A stretch of 64,000 bases of DNA from Pseudomonadota bacterium. GTDB taxonomy: Bacteria > Pseudomonadota > Alphaproteobacteria > Caulobacterales > Caulobacteraceae. The notes beneath the pieces were generated by a model. It worked only from the letters and a program-made list of their open reading frames with translations. It was not told the origin of the DNA and did not search any database. Shown piece after piece: positions 51,434-62,446 of the stretch; position 1 is the stretch's first letter, and the number at the start of each line of letters is the position of its first letter. Position numbers and translations under genes: made by a program. The stretch spans positions 1 to 64,000 of the forward strand of contig JAEWJI010000063.1 of assembly GCA_023386645.1 (NCBI GenBank), in the 5' to 3' direction.

Positions 51434-51511
51434 TGCGACGCGGTATCGCTTGATCTTTGCCGCCGGGCGGGGCGTTGTCGCGCCCGACGCTTGAAACGCA
51501 GGAGTTCGCGC

Positions 51512-53470
51512 ATGTTCCGCCGCCCGTCCGGCCCGCTCGTGGGTCTGGTCTCCGCCCTCGCCCTGACCGTTTCGCTGGGCGCCTGCGCCTCAACCGGAGC
51601 CGAGTCGATGATCGACCCCGCCGCCGCGCCCGTGACAGCCGCGATGCCGACCGTCCGCGACGTCCATTCCCACGCCCAGCCGTCCGTCGCCCGCGTCACT
51701 CACGTCAGCGTGGACCTGCAGGCCGATTTCGATCGCAAGGTCCTGTCCGGCGTGGCGGAGCTGTTCATTCAGGCGGCGCCTGGGGCCACTGAGGTGGTGC
51801 TGGACGCCAGGAACCTCGACATCCAGGCCGCCCGCGCGAGCGATCACTCGCCCCTGCGGTACACGCTCGGCGTCGATGACCCGATCCTGGGCCAGGCCCT
51901 GACGGTCCAGCTGCCGCCCGCCGGAGCCGACGGCCGGCATGTGATCGAGATCGTCTACGCCACCCGCCCGGACGCCGCCGCGCTCCAATGGCTGACGCCG
52001 GCCCAGACCGCCGGCGGCCGACGCCCCTATCTGTTCAGCCAGGGGCAGGCGATCCTGACCCGAACCTGGATTCCGACCCAGGACAGCCCGGGCATCCGCC
52101 AGACCTGGGACGCCCGGATCACCGCGCCGTCCGATCTCAAGGTGGTGATGAGCGCCGAGAATGTGACGCCGCAAGGCGAGGCGGCGGGCGAGGGGCTGAC
52201 CGGTTGGTCGTTCCGCGAACCCAATCCGGTGCCCCCCTATCTCATCGCCATCGGCGTCGGCGACGTGGATTTCGCGGCCATCGACGAGCGCACGGGGGTC
52301 TGGACCGAGCCGTCGAAGCTGCAGGAGGCCCACGACGAACTGGTCCCGACCGCCGAGATGGTGGACGTGGCCGAGCGGCTGTACGGCCCCTACCGCTGGG
52401 GCCGGTACGACCTGCTGGTCCTGCCGCCCAGCTTCCCGTTCGGAGGGATGGAGAACCCACGCCTGACCTTCGCCACCCCGACCATCATCGCCGGCGATCG
52501 CTCGCTGGTGAGCCTGGTGGCGCACGAGCTCGCTCACTCCTGGTCCGGCAACCTGGTGACCAACGCCACCTGGGACGACTTCTGGCTGAACGAAGGCTTC
52601 ACGGTCTATTTCGAGAACCGCATCATGGAGCAGCTGTACGGGCGCGACCGCGCTCTGATGCTGCAGTCCCTGGGCTGGGGAGACCTACAGTCGACGCTGG
52701 CCGACCTACCGGCCGCCGACACCCGCCTGAAGCTGGAACTCGCCGGTCGCGATCCCGACGAGGGCATGACCGACATCGCCTATGAGAAGGGCGCCGCCTT
52801 CCTGCGCACCATCGAGCGGATCGTCGGCCGTGAGCGGTTCGACGCCTGGCTGAAGGGGTATTTCGAGCGCAACGCCTTCCGGCCCATGACCACCGAGCTG
52901 TTCCTGGCCGACATTCGCCAGCACCTGATCCGTGGCGACCAGGCGCTGGAGGACCAGCTGATGATGGACGCCTGGATCTATCAGCCGGGCATGCCGTCGA
53001 ACTGGGTCCCGCCGGTCTCGGGCGCCTTTGAGCCGGTGGACGCCGCCGCGCGGGCGTTCGCGCAAGGCGGCCCGGCCTCGGCCGTGCCATGGGCCGGTTG
53101 GTCAACGCAGGAGCGGCAGCGCTTTCTGGCCTGGCGACCGGACGGCCACGCCGGCGGCGCCGATTGGCTGACGGCCGCCCAGCTGGGCGATCTGGAGCGG
53201 ACGCTGAACCTCGCCAACGAAGGCAACGCTGAAGTGCTCTTCGCCTGGTTGCAGATCGCCCTGTCGCATCGCTACGAGCCGGCGGTTCAGACCACCGAGC
53301 GGTTCCTGACCAGCATGGGCCGACGCAAGTTCGTGCTGCCGCTGTTCCAGACCCTGTGGGGCGAGGGCGACTGGGGCCGGCCGATCGCGAGGCGTATCTA
53401 CGCCCAGGCGCGGCCCGGCTATCACCCTGTGACCACGGGTTCAGTCGACGCCCTGCTCGGGCGGCCGTAA
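51512..53470 (+). CDS. M1 family aminopeptidase, leukotriene-A4-hydrolase type, lipoprotein
   Basis: A 652-residue zinc metallopeptidase. The ATG at 51512 follows AGGAG and begins a lipoprotein signal (VSLGAC lipobox), so the enzyme should be anchored in the envelope. The substrate-binding FGGMENPR precedes the zinc site His338-Glu-x-x-His342 (HELAHSW) with Glu361 (WLNEGF). The C-terminal helical domain after about 460 is of the LTA4-hydrolase type. It trims N-terminal residues from peptides. Bacterial members act as aminopeptidases; no lipid role is implied. Confidence 0.92.
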   Translation: MFRRPSGPLVGLVSALALTVSLGACASTGAESMIDPAAAPVTAAMPTVRDVHSHAQPSVARVTHVSVDLQADFDRKVLSGVAELFIQAAPGATEVVLDARNLDIQAARASDHSPLRYTLGVDDPILGQALTVQLPPAGADGRHVIEIVYATRPDAAALQWLTPAQTAGGRRPYLFSQGQAILTRTWIPTQDSPGIRQTWDARITAPSDLKVVMSAENVTPQGEAAGEGLTGWSFREPNPVPPYLIAIGVGDVDFAAIDERTGVWTEPSKLQEAHDELVPTAEMVDVAERLYGPYRWGRYDLLVLPPSFPFGGMENPRLTFATPTIIAGDRSLVSLVAHELAHSWSGNLVTNATWDDFWLNEGFTVYFENRIMEQLYGRDRALMLQSLGWGDLQSTLADLPAADTRLKLELAGRDPDEGMTDIAYEKGAAFLRTIERIVGRERFDAWLKGYFERNAFRPMTTELFLADIRQHLIRGDQALEDQLMMDAWIYQPGMPSNWVPPVSGAFEPVDAAARAFAQGGPASAVPWAGWSTQERQRFLAWRPDGHAGGADWLTAAQLGDLERTLNLANEGNAEVLFAWLQIALSHRYEPAVQTTERFLTSMGRRKFVLPLFQTLWGEGDWGRPIARRIYAQARPGYHPVTTGSVDALLGRP

Positions 53471-53627
53471 CGCTCGACGTAGGGGGTAGGAGCGGCTATT
53501 TTCGGCTCAGAGATCAGGCTGCCCCTACCCGGGGCGGCCAGGCCGGCGCCGCCCATCCGGCGGCGAACCCGGTCCGGCGTCCGTCGATAACCTGACGCCA
53601 CGTTGACCCCCATGCTCGGAGGCCGCC

Positions 53628-54845
53628 GTGGCGCGCAAATTCACGCTCGATTTCCTCAAGACCGAGGCCGGCGCCGGGGCCGTGCTCGGCGTCGCGGCCC
53701 TGCTGGCGCTGATTGTCGCCAACTCGCCCTGGGCGGGCGGCTATTTCGCCTGGTTGAAGAGCGAGCATCCGCTCCAGTTGGGGCCGCTGGCCCTGACCCT
53801 GTCGGTGTCCGAATGGATCAAGGAAGGCCTGATGGCGGTCTTCTTCCTGGTCGTTGGGCTGGAGATCAAGAACGAGATCATTCAGGGCGAACTCAGCGAT
53901 CCCAGGAAGCTCGCCACCCCGGTGTTGGCCGCGGTCGGCGGCATGGTCGCGCCGGCGCTGGTCTATCTGGCGGTCGTCGGCCCCTTGAGCGGCCCGATCC
54001 AGGGCTGGCCCGTCCCGCTGGCGACCGACATCGCCTTCGCCCTGGCCGTGTTTGGCCTGGTGGGGCGGGGTTTGCCGACCTCGCTGCGGGTCTTCCTGCT
54101 CACTCTCGCGATCGTGGACGACCTCGGCGCTATCGCCCTGATCGCGGTGCTGTTCAGCCAAGGCGTGAACTGGACGCCGATCGGCCTGGTCGCCCTCATG
54201 CTTGGGGTGGGCGGCGTGATGGCGCGATTCCGCAAGATCCCGTCGCCATTCTGGGTGGTCGGTTTCGGCGCCGTGTGGTGGCTGACGGTGGAATCCGGCC
54301 TTTCGACCTCCCTTACCGCCGTAGCCTTCGCCCTGATTGTTCCTATTCGTCCCAGAACCGAGGACGGTCAGAGCCCCTTGCAGGAGGCGATGCACGACCT
54401 GCATCCCTACGTCGCCTACCTGGTCCTGCCCCTCTTCGCCTTCGCCAAGGCGGGCGTGGCCTTCGGAGGCCTGTCGCTCGGCCAGCTGTTCTCGCCCCTG
54501 GTGCTGGCGATCGCGCTCGGCCTGTTCGTCGGAAAGCAACTGGGGGTGTTCGGCGCCGCCTGGCTGGCGACGGCGCTGCGCATCGGCGCGCGTCCAACCG
54601 ATAGCACCTGGGCGCAACTTTACGGCGTCAGCCTCCTGTGCGGCATCGGCTTCACCATGAGCCTGTTCGTCGGCGTCCTGGCGTTTCCGGGCGAGGCTGA
54701 TTCGATCCAGCAGATTGAAGTGAAGCTGGGGGTGCTGGCGGGTTCCCTCCTGTCAGCCCTCATGGCCGCCCTTGTTCTGGCTGTCGCCTCCCGGCCCCGG
54801 GCCGGCAAGGTCGTGCCCGATCGGGCGGACGGCCAGCAAATCTGA
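53628..54845 (+). CDS. nhaA: Na+/H+ antiporter NhaA
   Basis: A 405-residue inner-membrane protein with about 12 helices. Hallmarks are FFLVVGLEIKNEIIQGELSD, the unwound-helix region LATDIAFALAVFGLVGRGLP and the functional Asp pair in LTLAIVDDLGAIALIAVLF. The C-terminal helix region GIGFTMSLFVGVLAF is also typical. It exports Na+ using the proton gradient at alkaline pH. The start is a GTG after CGGAGG. Confidence 0.96.
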   Translation: MARKFTLDFLKTEAGAGAVLGVAALLALIVANSPWAGGYFAWLKSEHPLQLGPLALTLSVSEWIKEGLMAVFFLVVGLEIKNEIIQGELSDPRKLATPVLAAVGGMVAPALVYLAVVGPLSGPIQGWPVPLATDIAFALAVFGLVGRGLPTSLRVFLLTLAIVDDLGAIALIAVLFSQGVNWTPIGLVALMLGVGGVMARFRKIPSPFWVVGFGAVWWLTVESGLSTSLTAVAFALIVPIRPRTEDGQSPLQEAMHDLHPYVAYLVLPLFAFAKAGVAFGGLSLGQLFSPLVLAIALGLFVGKQLGVFGAAWLATALRIGARPTDSTWAQLYGVSLLCGIGFTMSLFVGVLAFPGEADSIQQIEVKLGVLAGSLLSALMAALVLAVASRPRAGKVVPDRADGQQI

Positions 54846-55070
54846 GCAAATATTGACCTAAGGGCACCCGTTTTCGTCGCTTTTTCGTCACACAAAGGCG
54901 AACGGCGGGAGCGGAAACGGCGTCGCCGTGCCTGCATCCCTTGTCGGTGCTCAGGCCTTGGATTACGGCAAGGGTTCGGGAATCCCGTCCCTCGCAAGAA
55001 GGGGGCGGAACCAGGGATCAGGAACACGCCGCGCCCGCTCAAGGGCCGGCCAGGAAGTCGGGAGCCGTCC

Positions 55071-57761
55071 ATGCGCCTTGTCAAACTCCTCCGCACGACC
55101 GCGTCCGCGGCCGTGGTCGGGGCCGTCGCCTTCGGCTTCGCCGGAGCCGCCTCCGCCCAGGACCAGGATACGGGCGGCGCCCAGACCGTCGACGACATCA
55201 TTGTCACGGCCCAGAAGCGCGAACAGAACCTGCAGGACGTGCCGATCGTGGTCACGTCCCTGCCGGCCGAGACGCTGGAGAACGCGGGCGTCCGCGACAT
55301 CAAGGATCTGCAGATCCTGACCCCCGGGATGACGGTCACCTCGACCCAGTCGGAAGCCTCGACCACCGCCCGCATCCGGGGCGTCGGCACGGTCGGCGAC
55401 AACCCCGGCCTGGAAAGCTCGGTCGGCGTGGTGATCGACGGCGTCTACCGCTCGCGCAACTCGGTCGGCTTCGGCGACCTGGGCGAGCTGTCGCGGATCG
55501 AGGTGCTGAAGGGGCCGCAGGGCACCCTGTTCGGCAAGAACACCTCGGCCGGCGTGATCAACATCATCACCGAGGCCCCCTCCTTCACTCCCGGCATCAA
55601 CCTGGAGGCCACCCTCGGCAACTACGACCAGACGGGCATTTCGGGCTCGGTCACCGGCCCGTTCTCCGATCAGATGGCCTTCCGCCTCTATGCCGGCACC
55701 CGCAGCCGCTCGGGCTTCTATGACGTGGACACCGGCGACGGTCCGCGCACCCTGACCGAGGACCAGGATCAAGACTTCTGGACCACCCGCGGCCAGCTGC
55801 TCTGGCTGCCGAACGACAACACCTCGATCCGCTTCATCGCCGACTACACCAAGCGCGAGGAGCATTGCTGCGTCGGGGTGCAGACCCGCACGGGCCCGAC
55901 CTATCCGTTCATCGACGGCCTTTCGGCCGGCACCGGCCAGCGTCCGCCGGCCAACACCTCGACCTATCCGAGCCTGCCGTTCTCGCGTCAGGCCTTCGCC
56001 AACCGCGACACCGACCAGAACATTGAGGATCGCGGCCTGTCGCTGGAGGCCAACATCGACCTGCCGTCGATGGGCGGCGCCACCCTGACTTCGCTGACCT
56101 CCTGGCGCGACTGGAGCGGCGTGCTCGGCATGGACGTCGACTACACCGGTGCCGACATCGCCTATCGCGTTCCGGACGGCGACTACGGCTATGAGGTCGG
56201 CAACCTGACCCAGGAAATCCGCCTGGCGGGCGCCACCGATCGCCTGGACTGGCTGGTGGGCTTCTTCGCCACCAAGGAACAGATCGACCGTACCGACAGC
56301 TGGTACTATGGCGCGGACTACACGCCGTTCCTGTCGTTCCTGCTGTCGGCCAACCTGAACCGGGCCACCGGCGGCGCCATCCCGATCACCGGCGGGAGCG
56401 CGGCCGCCCCGAACGGCCTCATCGGCTGCTTCACCCGGCCCGGCATCATCGCCGGCAATGCGGGGCTCGGCGGCTGTCTCGCCAGCGGCGGCACCGGCTT
56501 CCTGCCGGTTGGCCCGGGCGGCGCCCTGGTCCAGGTTCCGACGGCGGTCGGCAGCGGCCCGGGCTTCACGGTCGGGCAGGGCTACGAGGACGTCTACGAT
56601 CAGGAGTCGACCTCGTTCGCCTTCTTCACGAACAACACCTTCAGCGTGACGGACCAGTTCGATATCACCGTCGGCCTGCGCTACACGATGGATGAGAAGA
56701 CCCTCGACGCGCAGCAGCGGAACGTGAACGGCAACGGCACGACCTGCGCCGCCGCCGCCGGCAATCTGGCGGCCATCGCGGGGACCCTGGGCGCCGCCGT
56801 GGCCCCGAGCATCGTCGGCAACATCTGCCTGCCGTGGGCCAACTTCGCCTTCAACAACCGCAACATCTCGGAGAGCTTCGACGACAGCGAGCTCTCCGGC
56901 ACGGTCAAGGGTTCGTACCGCCTCAACGACGAGGTCATGGCCTACGTCTCGTACGCTCGCGGCTACAAGAGCTTCGGCTACAACCTCGACCGCGTGCAAT
57001 CGGGCATCACCCCGGCCGCCTCGCTGCTGTTCCCCTCGGAGGAGGTCGACAGCTATGAGGCCGGCGTGAAGATGACGCTGCTGGACCGCACCCTGTTGCT
57101 GAACGCCACCTACTTCGACCAGACCTTCTCCAACTTCCAGCTGAACACCTTCCTCGGCACCGCCTTCGTGGTGGAGTCGATTCCGGAACTGACCTCGCGC
57201 GGCGTCGACGCCGACATGCTGTGGTTCACCCCGGTGGAGGGTCTGACCCTGTCGGGCGGCGTAACCTATACCGACGCCCAGTACGGCAACTTCACGGCCG
57301 CTGACCTGACCGCTCCGGGCAACTTCCCGCAGCTGTCGCTGCTGCCGGGCGCCCGCGCCTCCTTCGCCCCGGAATGGTCGGTCTCGGGTTCGATCAACTT
57401 CGAGCGGTCGGTGGGCAACGGTCTGATGGCCGGCTTCAGCCTGAACGGCAAATACATGACCGAGTACAACACCGGCTCGGACCTGCTGCCGTACAAGGAT
57501 CAGGACGGCTTCGCGACCTTCAACGGCCGGATCATGATCGGTTCGGAAGACGAGCGCTGGACGGTCGAGATCTGGGGCCAAAACCTGACCGACGAGGAAT
57601 ACGTCCAGGTCGCCTACAACGCGCCGCTGCAGGGCACCGCCTTCCAGACGACGGTCCAGCCGAACGGCACCTACTACAACCCCGCGCTGGACACCCAGAG
57701 CTACGACGCCTTCCTCGGCGCCCCGCGCACCTTCGGCGCGACGCTCCGCCTGAAGTACTGA
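55071..57761 (+). CDS. TonB-dependent outer-membrane receptor
   Basis: An 896-residue protein with a signal peptide (cleavage after ASAQ, about residue 33). A TonB box-like segment VDDIIVTAQKREQ leads into the plug domain (PIVVTSLPAETLENAG, RIRGVGTVGDNPGLESSVGV, EVLKGPQGTLFGKNTSAGVI). The 22-strand barrel follows and ends in the outer-membrane signature TFGATLRLKY with terminal aromatic. The type is common for uptake of sugars or other complex substrates in Caulobacterales. The 225 bases upstream (54846-55070) show no clear operator, and no partner gene indicates the substrate. Confidence 0.95.
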   Translation: MRLVKLLRTTASAAVVGAVAFGFAGAASAQDQDTGGAQTVDDIIVTAQKREQNLQDVPIVVTSLPAETLENAGVRDIKDLQILTPGMTVTSTQSEASTTARIRGVGTVGDNPGLESSVGVVIDGVYRSRNSVGFGDLGELSRIEVLKGPQGTLFGKNTSAGVINIITEAPSFTPGINLEATLGNYDQTGISGSVTGPFSDQMAFRLYAGTRSRSGFYDVDTGDGPRTLTEDQDQDFWTTRGQLLWLPNDNTSIRFIADYTKREEHCCVGVQTRTGPTYPFIDGLSAGTGQRPPANTSTYPSLPFSRQAFANRDTDQNIEDRGLSLEANIDLPSMGGATLTSLTSWRDWSGVLGMDVDYTGADIAYRVPDGDYGYEVGNLTQEIRLAGATDRLDWLVGFFATKEQIDRTDSWYYGADYTPFLSFLLSANLNRATGGAIPITGGSAAAPNGLIGCFTRPGIIAGNAGLGGCLASGGTGFLPVGPGGALVQVPTAVGSGPGFTVGQGYEDVYDQESTSFAFFTNNTFSVTDQFDITVGLRYTMDEKTLDAQQRNVNGNGTTCAAAAGNLAAIAGTLGAAVAPSIVGNICLPWANFAFNNRNISESFDDSELSGTVKGSYRLNDEVMAYVSYARGYKSFGYNLDRVQSGITPAASLLFPSEEVDSYEAGVKMTLLDRTLLLNATYFDQTFSNFQLNTFLGTAFVVESIPELTSRGVDADMLWFTPVEGLTLSGGVTYTDAQYGNFTAADLTAPGNFPQLSLLPGARASFAPEWSVSGSINFERSVGNGLMAGFSLNGKYMTEYNTGSDLLPYKDQDGFATFNGRIMIGSEDERWTVEIWGQNLTDEEYVQVAYNAPLQGTAFQTTVQPNGTYYNPALDTQSYDAFLGAPRTFGATLRLKY

Positions 57762-57784
57762 TCCGCATCGCCTGACGGCGAGCG

Positions 57785-57818
57785 AGGGCGGCCCGGGAAG
57801 CCGGGCCGCCCTTTCCTT
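57785..57818 (+). terminator. Intrinsic terminator after the TonB-dependent receptor
   Basis: A perfect 12-pair stem, AGGGCGGCCCGG (57785-57796) with CCGGGCCGCCCT (57801-57812), has a GAAG loop and is followed by TTCCTT. Confidence 0.85.
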
Positions 57819-57987
57819 ATGTCTGACAGCGGGCCACGGCTGGGCCATGGAGTGAAGAAGCCGATCATTGGCCGAGACCACCCGCGACCGACCGTGGCGT
57901 CACGCGACCTCGGCGTGACACCATGCGGCCACGGCGATCGGGCCGGACCTGCCTGTCCCGACGCGAAGCCGAGTGTCCAGAGAGCGA

Positions 57988-58008
57988 GCCCTCCCTGAGG
58001 GGGAGGGC
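57988..58008. terminator. Palindrome after the RND operon
   Basis: GCCCTCCC (57988-57995) pairs with GGGAGGGC (58001-58008), one base after the RND permease stop on the minus strand. There is no T-run, so it may be another small palindromic repeat acting as an mRNA end protector. The 57819-57987 stretch shows nothing else. Confidence 0.5.
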
Positions 58009-61000
58009 CTATTCCGTCGAGGCAGCGGACGGCGACCGGACGCCAGACAGCTGCCGCTGGCCGGCGAACATGCGCGAGGCCCTCCGTCCGAACCAGCCGG
58101 AGATGTCGTCCACGATCGTGAAGATCGCCGGGATGTAAAGCAGCGACAGGAAGGTCGACGAGATCAGCCCGCCCAGCACCGCCACCGCCATGGGCGAGCG
58201 GAACTCGACGTCTGCGCCTACACCGATGGCGATCGGCACCATGCCCGCGCCCATGGCGAAGGTGGTCATCAGGATCGGCCGCGCGCGCTTGTGGGCGGCG
58301 TCCATGATGGCGTCGAAACGCTTCATCCCGTCCTTCTCGGCCATGATGATGTAGTCGACCAGCAGGATGGAGTTCTTCGCCGCGATCCCCATCAGCATCA
58401 GCACCCCGATCAGCGCCGACATCGAGAAGCTCTTGTTGGCGATCACAAGTGCGATGAAGGCGCCCCCGATGGCCAGGGGCAGGGCCGCCATGATGGTGAT
58501 CGGATAGGCGAAGCTTTTGAACAGCAGCGTCAGCACCGCGTACATCAGCAGGATCCCCGAGATGAAGGCGATGGCGAAGCCGGTGATCATCTCCTGGATG
58601 AACTCCGCGTCCCCAGCCGGCACCTGGCGAACGCCGTCGGGCAGGTTCTTGACCGCCGGCAGTTGCTGGACCGCCTGGCCCGCCGCCCCAGTGGTGATGC
58701 CGTCCAGCTCGGCGGTGATCGAGGCCACACGCGACCGGTCCTGACGGCTCACGGTCGCGGGACCGGCCCCGAAGTCTATGTCGGCAACGGCGCTGAGCGG
58801 CACAGACGCGCCGGAGTTGGTGGGAACGCGCAGGGTCTCGAGCACGGTCAAATCTTCGCGGGCGGCTTCGGTCAGCTGCAGCCGGATCGGGATCTGCCGG
58901 TCGCCGAGATTGTACTTGGGCAGGTTCTGATCGACGTCTCCGATGGTCGCGACCCGGACCGCCTGGGAGATGGCGCCGGTCGAGACGCCGAGCAGGGCGG
59001 CCTCGTCGGCCCGGGGCGTGACGACGATCTCGGGCCGGGCGATGGCTGCCGTGTTCACGACATTGGCCAGGCCTGGAACGCCGCGCATCTGTTCCTCGAC
59101 GGCGCGGGCCGCGGCCTCCAGGGCCTGCGGATTGTCGCTGAGGATCGAGAAGGTGTAGCTGGTCCCGTCGCTGGGTCCGCCGCCCTGCTGGGCGATGCCG
59201 GCCCGGATGCGGGCGCCGGGGATCTGTTTCAGCTCATCGACCATGACGCGGGCGAACTCTTGCTGGCTCAGCGCGCGGTCGCCCTTGGGCACCATGTCGG
59301 CGTAGACATTGGCCTGGTTCACGTCCTGGCCTCCGACCGAGGCGAAGACCGAGGTGACCTCGGGCCGCGCTTCCAGGCGGGCGGCGACCTGGCGCACGAT
59401 GGCGTCGGTCTCGCGCAGGGTGGTGCCGGGCGGGGTCTCGACCTGGAAGGCGGCGCGGCCCTCGTCCGCCGGAGACATGAACTCGAAGGACATCTTGGCG
59501 GCGACCGACAGGAAGACCGAGCCGACCAGGAAGACGATGCCCAGGACGAAGACCTTCCACCGGTTGCCCAGCGACCAGCGCAGGCCCCGCAGATAGCCGC
59601 TCATCCAGAACGGGTCCTTGTCCTCGTGATCCGTGTGCTTGAGCAGATAGGCCGCCATCAGCGGCGTCAGGGTTCGGGCGACCACCAGCGAGAAGAAGAC
59701 CGAGACGCACGCGGCCAGGGCGAAGGCCTTGAAGAACTGGCCGATGATGCCCGGCATGAAGCCGACGGGCGCGAACACCGCGATGATGGTCGCCGTCGTC
59801 GCCACGACCGCCAGGCCGATCTCGTCGGCCGCCTCGATGGCGGCGTCGTAGGGCGGCTTTCCGTCCCGCATGTGCCGGACGATGTTCTCGATCTCGACGA
59901 TGGCGTCGTCGACCAGGATGCCGATGGTCAGAGACAGGGCCAGCAGCGTCACCCCGTTCAGGGACTGGTCCAGGGGCGCCAGCACCGCGAAGGTGGGAAT
60001 GAGCGACATCGGCATGGCCATGGCGGCGACCACCGTCGCGCGCCAGTCGCGCAGGAAGATGAAGACCACGATCACGGCCAGCAGGGCGCCCAGACCCAGG
60101 GCCTCCAGCGACGCGATGTAGCTTTCCTCGATGTATTTCACGCTGGAGGTGACCTGCTGGATGGTCAGCTCCGGATGGGCCTCGTCGATGCGGGCTACCT
60201 CCGCGCGGACCTTCTCCGCGACCTTAACTTCGCTGGCCTCGCGGGATCGCAGGAAGCCGAAGGTGACAGCCTCCTGGCCGTCATAGCGCGCGATGCGGCG
60301 CGGCTCGCTCCACTTGTCCTCGACCGTGCCCAGGTCGCCCAGGCGGATGGTGCGGCCGCCATTCAGCGGGATGAGCGTTTCGCGCAGCTGCTGGACCGAG
60401 CCCGCCGCGCCCAGGGTGCGGACGGCACGTTCCGACCCCGCCACCGTGACCCGGCCGCCCGGAAGGTTGTTGTTGACGTTGGTCAGGGCCTGGCTGACCT
60501 GGGCGGCGGTGACGCCATAGGCACCCAGGCGCTGGGGATCCAGCTCGACGCGAATCTCGCGATCGACGCCGCCCGAGCGATTGACCTCGCCCACCCCGCC
60601 GAGGGCCAGAAGGTTGCGGCTGATCGTGTTGTCGACGAACCAGCTGATCTCTTCCGGCGTCATCGTCGGTGAGCGGACGACATAGGTGATCAGGGAATCG
60701 CCGGTGATGTCGATGCGCTGGACCGCCGGCTCCTGCATGTCCTGGGGCAGGGAAGCGCGCAGGCCGCTCATGGCATTGCGGACATCGTTGGTCGCGCGCT
60801 CGGTGTCGGTGCTGAGCTCAAACTCGATGGTCGTCGAGGAGACGCCGTCCGCGACGTTGGAATAGATGTGGCGCACGCCTGACAAGCCAGCGATCGAATC
60901 CTCGATCAGTCGCGTGACCTGGACCTCCATCTCGGCCGGAGCCGCGCCCGGCCGGACCGCCGTCACGGCGACCAGCGGGAAGTCGATGTCGGGGTTGTTG

Positions 61001-61107
61001 TTGATCCGCATGCCGGCGAAGCCGACGATGCCGCCTAGCGTCAGCAGGACGAACAGCAGGATGACCGGAATGGGGTTCCGGATCGACCAGGAGGAGATCT
61101 GGTTCAT
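58009..61107 (-). CDS. RND efflux permease (HAE-1 family)
   Basis: A 1032-residue inner-membrane proton-driven pump with 12 helices and two large periplasmic loops. It begins [20 protein letters not shown] and has the helix 4 acidic residues in [19 protein letters not shown] (proton relay) plus [20 protein letters not shown]. Length and layout fit the multidrug/aromatic efflux RND group. It lies 9 bases downstream of its adaptor gene. No outer-membrane channel gene is next to it, so it probably uses a shared TolC-like protein. Confidence 0.95.
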   Translation of the reverse strand: MNQISSWSIRNPIPVILLFVLLTLGGIVGFAGMRINNNPDIDFPLVAVTAVRPGAAPAEMEVQVTRLIEDSIAGLSGVRHIYSNVADGVSSTTIEFELSTDTERATNDVRNAMSGLRASLPQDMQEPAVQRIDITGDSLITYVVRSPTMTPEEISWFVDNTISRNLLALGGVGEVNRSGGVDREIRVELDPQRLGAYGVTAAQVSQALTNVNNNLPGGRVTVAGSERAVRTLGAAGSVQQLRETLIPLNGGRTIRLGDLGTVEDKWSEPRRIARYDGQEAVTFGFLRSREASEVKVAEKVRAEVARIDEAHPELTIQQVTSSVKYIEESYIASLEALGLGALLAVIVVFIFLRDWRATVVAAMAMPMSLIPTFAVLAPLDQSLNGVTLLALSLTIGILVDDAIVEIENIVRHMRDGKPPYDAAIEAADEIGLAVVATTATIIAVFAPVGFMPGIIGQFFKAFALAACVSVFFSLVVARTLTPLMAAYLLKHTDHEDKDPFWMSGYLRGLRWSLGNRWKVFVLGIVFLVGSVFLSVAAKMSFEFMSPADEGRAAFQVETPPGTTLRETDAIVRQVAARLEARPEVTSVFASVGGQDVNQANVYADMVPKGDRALSQQEFARVMVDELKQIPGARIRAGIAQQGGGPSDGTSYTFSILSDNPQALEAAARAVEEQMRGVPGLANVVNTAAIARPEIVVTPRADEAALLGVSTGAISQAVRVATIGDVDQNLPKYNLGDRQIPIRLQLTEAAREDLTVLETLRVPTNSGASVPLSAVADIDFGAGPATVSRQDRSRVASITAELDGITTGAAGQAVQQLPAVKNLPDGVRQVPAGDAEFIQEMITGFAIAFISGILLMYAVLTLLFKSFAYPITIMAALPLAIGGAFIALVIANKSFSMSALIGVLMLMGIAAKNSILLVDYIIMAEKDGMKRFDAIMDAAHKRARPILMTTFAMGAGMVPIAIGVGADVEFRSPMAVAVLGGLISSTFLSLLYIPAIFTIVDDISGWFGRRASRMFAGQRQLSGVRSPSAASTE

Positions 61108-61116
61108 GTCGGCGGC

Positions 61117-62265
61117 CTAGCGCTTGGCGGCCGGAGCGGCGGCGGCGGCCGGCGCGGCGGGGGCGGCGGCCCTTGCCGGGGCGACGGTCACGCGGTTGCC
61201 CTCGTTCAGGAAGCCGGCCCCTTCCACCACCACCCGGACGCCGGCTGCGACGCCGCTGATGGCCGTTTGGGCGTTGGTGCGCGACAGGACCGTGACCGGC
61301 TGGAACCGGACCGTGGCCCCGTCGGGGTTGAGCACGAAGACGCCGGCCTGGTTGTTGCGGTACAGGACCGCCCCGGTGGGAACGGTGACCACGGGCTGGG
61401 CGCCGACACTGATCTCGGCCCGGGCGAACATGCCCGGACGCAGCTGGCTGCCGGACGCGAGGGCGATGCGGGCCACGCCCAGCCGGGTCTCGGCGTCGAC
61501 CTCGGGCGTCACGATCCGGACCGTGCCCGTGGTCGATCCCGCATCGCTGGAGGTAATCGCCGCCGACTGGCCCGCTCGGACCAGGGGCAGATCGGTCTCC
61601 GGCACCTGGGCGTCGAGCTCCAGCCGGCCGTCGCGGACCATGCGGAACAGCTCGGTCCCGGCCGAGACGATCTGGCCGCGCGTCACCGCCCGGCTGATGA
61701 TCAGGCCCGACACCGGCGCCCGGATGGTCGCCTGGGACAGCTGGGTACGCGTCTGCGACAGGGCCGCGCGGGCCGAGGCCAGGTTGGCTGCCGACGATCT
61801 CTGGTTCGCGAGCGCGGTATCCAGCGACGCCTGGGACAGGAAGCCGCGCTCCCGCAGCTCCTGGGCGCGGGCCAGGGCGGCGTCGTCGCGCGCCACATTG
61901 GCCTCCGCCAGCTGGACCTGGGCCTCCTGCTGACGCAGCGAGGCCCGCAGAAGGGCGTCGTTCAGCTGGACCAGGGGCTGGCCCTGGCGGACGTAGGTTC
62001 CCTCGTCGGCGAAGACTCCGGTGGCCACCAGACCGCCGGTTTCGGCGCCGACAGGCACCTCCTCCCAGGCCGAGACGGTGCCCGAGGCGGTAATGGTGCG
62101 GGGCAGGTTGGTGATCGCCGCGGTGGTGACCGAAACGGTCTGGGTCGCCGCCGCCTTGCGGTCGGTCTTGTCGTCCTCGCCATGTCCGCCACAGGCCGCC
62201 AGCAGGGCCAGGGCTCCGCTCAGAGCGAGGGCGATGGGAAGCGAAGGAGTCAGGCGGTGGGCCAC
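61117..62265 (-). CDS. RND periplasmic adaptor (membrane fusion protein) lipoprotein
   Basis: A 382-residue protein. The GTG at 62265 is chosen because it starts a lipoprotein signal ending in lipobox LAAC; earlier in-frame starts would prepend a non-secretory, Arg-rich stretch. It has the HlyD layout: a biotinyl-lipoyl half ([20 protein letters not shown]), a helical hairpin ([34 protein letters not shown]), the second half ([16 protein letters not shown]) and beta-barrel and membrane-proximal domains, ending in an Ala/Pro-rich tail. It couples the RND permease to an outer-membrane channel. Confidence 0.92.
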   Translation of the reverse strand: MAHRLTPSLPIALALSGALALLAACGGHGEDDKTDRKAAATQTVSVTTAAITNLPRTITASGTVSAWEEVPVGAETGGLVATGVFADEGTYVRQGQPLVQLNDALLRASLRQQEAQVQLAEANVARDDAALARAQELRERGFLSQASLDTALANQRSSAANLASARAALSQTRTQLSQATIRAPVSGLIISRAVTRGQIVSAGTELFRMVRDGRLELDAQVPETDLPLVRAGQSAAITSSDAGSTTGTVRIVTPEVDAETRLGVARIALASGSQLRPGMFARAEISVGAQPVVTVPTGAVLYRNNQAGVFVLNPDGATVRFQPVTVLSRTNAQTAISGVAAGVRVVVEGAGFLNEGNRVTVAPARAAAPAAPAAAAAPAAKR

Positions 62266-62354
62266 AGGGGTATCCCGATGTTCGAGGCGTTCGGAGGGAG
62301 GACGACGCGAGCGGCGGCTTCTACCCTGTTCACGTCCACGCCTCAAACGCACAA

Positions 62355-62384
62355 GCGCCGCATTACGCCCTTGTAATACGGCGT
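62355..62384. promoter_or_regulatory. Inverted repeat in the divergent RND/lepA region
   Basis: GCCGCATTAC (62357-62366) and GTAATACGGC (62373-62382) match with one G-T pair, and a further C-G pair and G-T pair extend the repeat outward. The 6-base spacer and AT-containing arms in a GC-rich region are typical of an operator. It lies 90 bases upstream of the adaptor start and 63 bases upstream of lepA. No repressor gene is adjacent. Confidence 0.5.
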
Positions 62385-62446
62385 TCGCCAGACCGGCCGA
62401 GGGGCCGCATTGGCGTTTCAACGAGGCGCATGCTACCCGCGCCGCC

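Noticed and set aside
51464..51486. CGGGCG/CGCCCG inverted repeat after the Bcr/CflA gene as a terminator
   Set aside because: It has only six pairs, an 11-base loop and no T-run; such repeats arise often by chance at this GC content.
54963..57881. A 972-codon open frame antisense to the TonB-dependent receptor
   Set aside because: Composition bias (Arg, Val, Asp, Gly) and exact overlap with a clear receptor gene show it is a by-product of GC-rich codon use.
57973..60672. An 899-codon open frame antisense to the RND permease
   Set aside because: The translation is rich in His, Gln, Asp and Arg with no recognisable domain, while the RND permease is full length on the minus strand.
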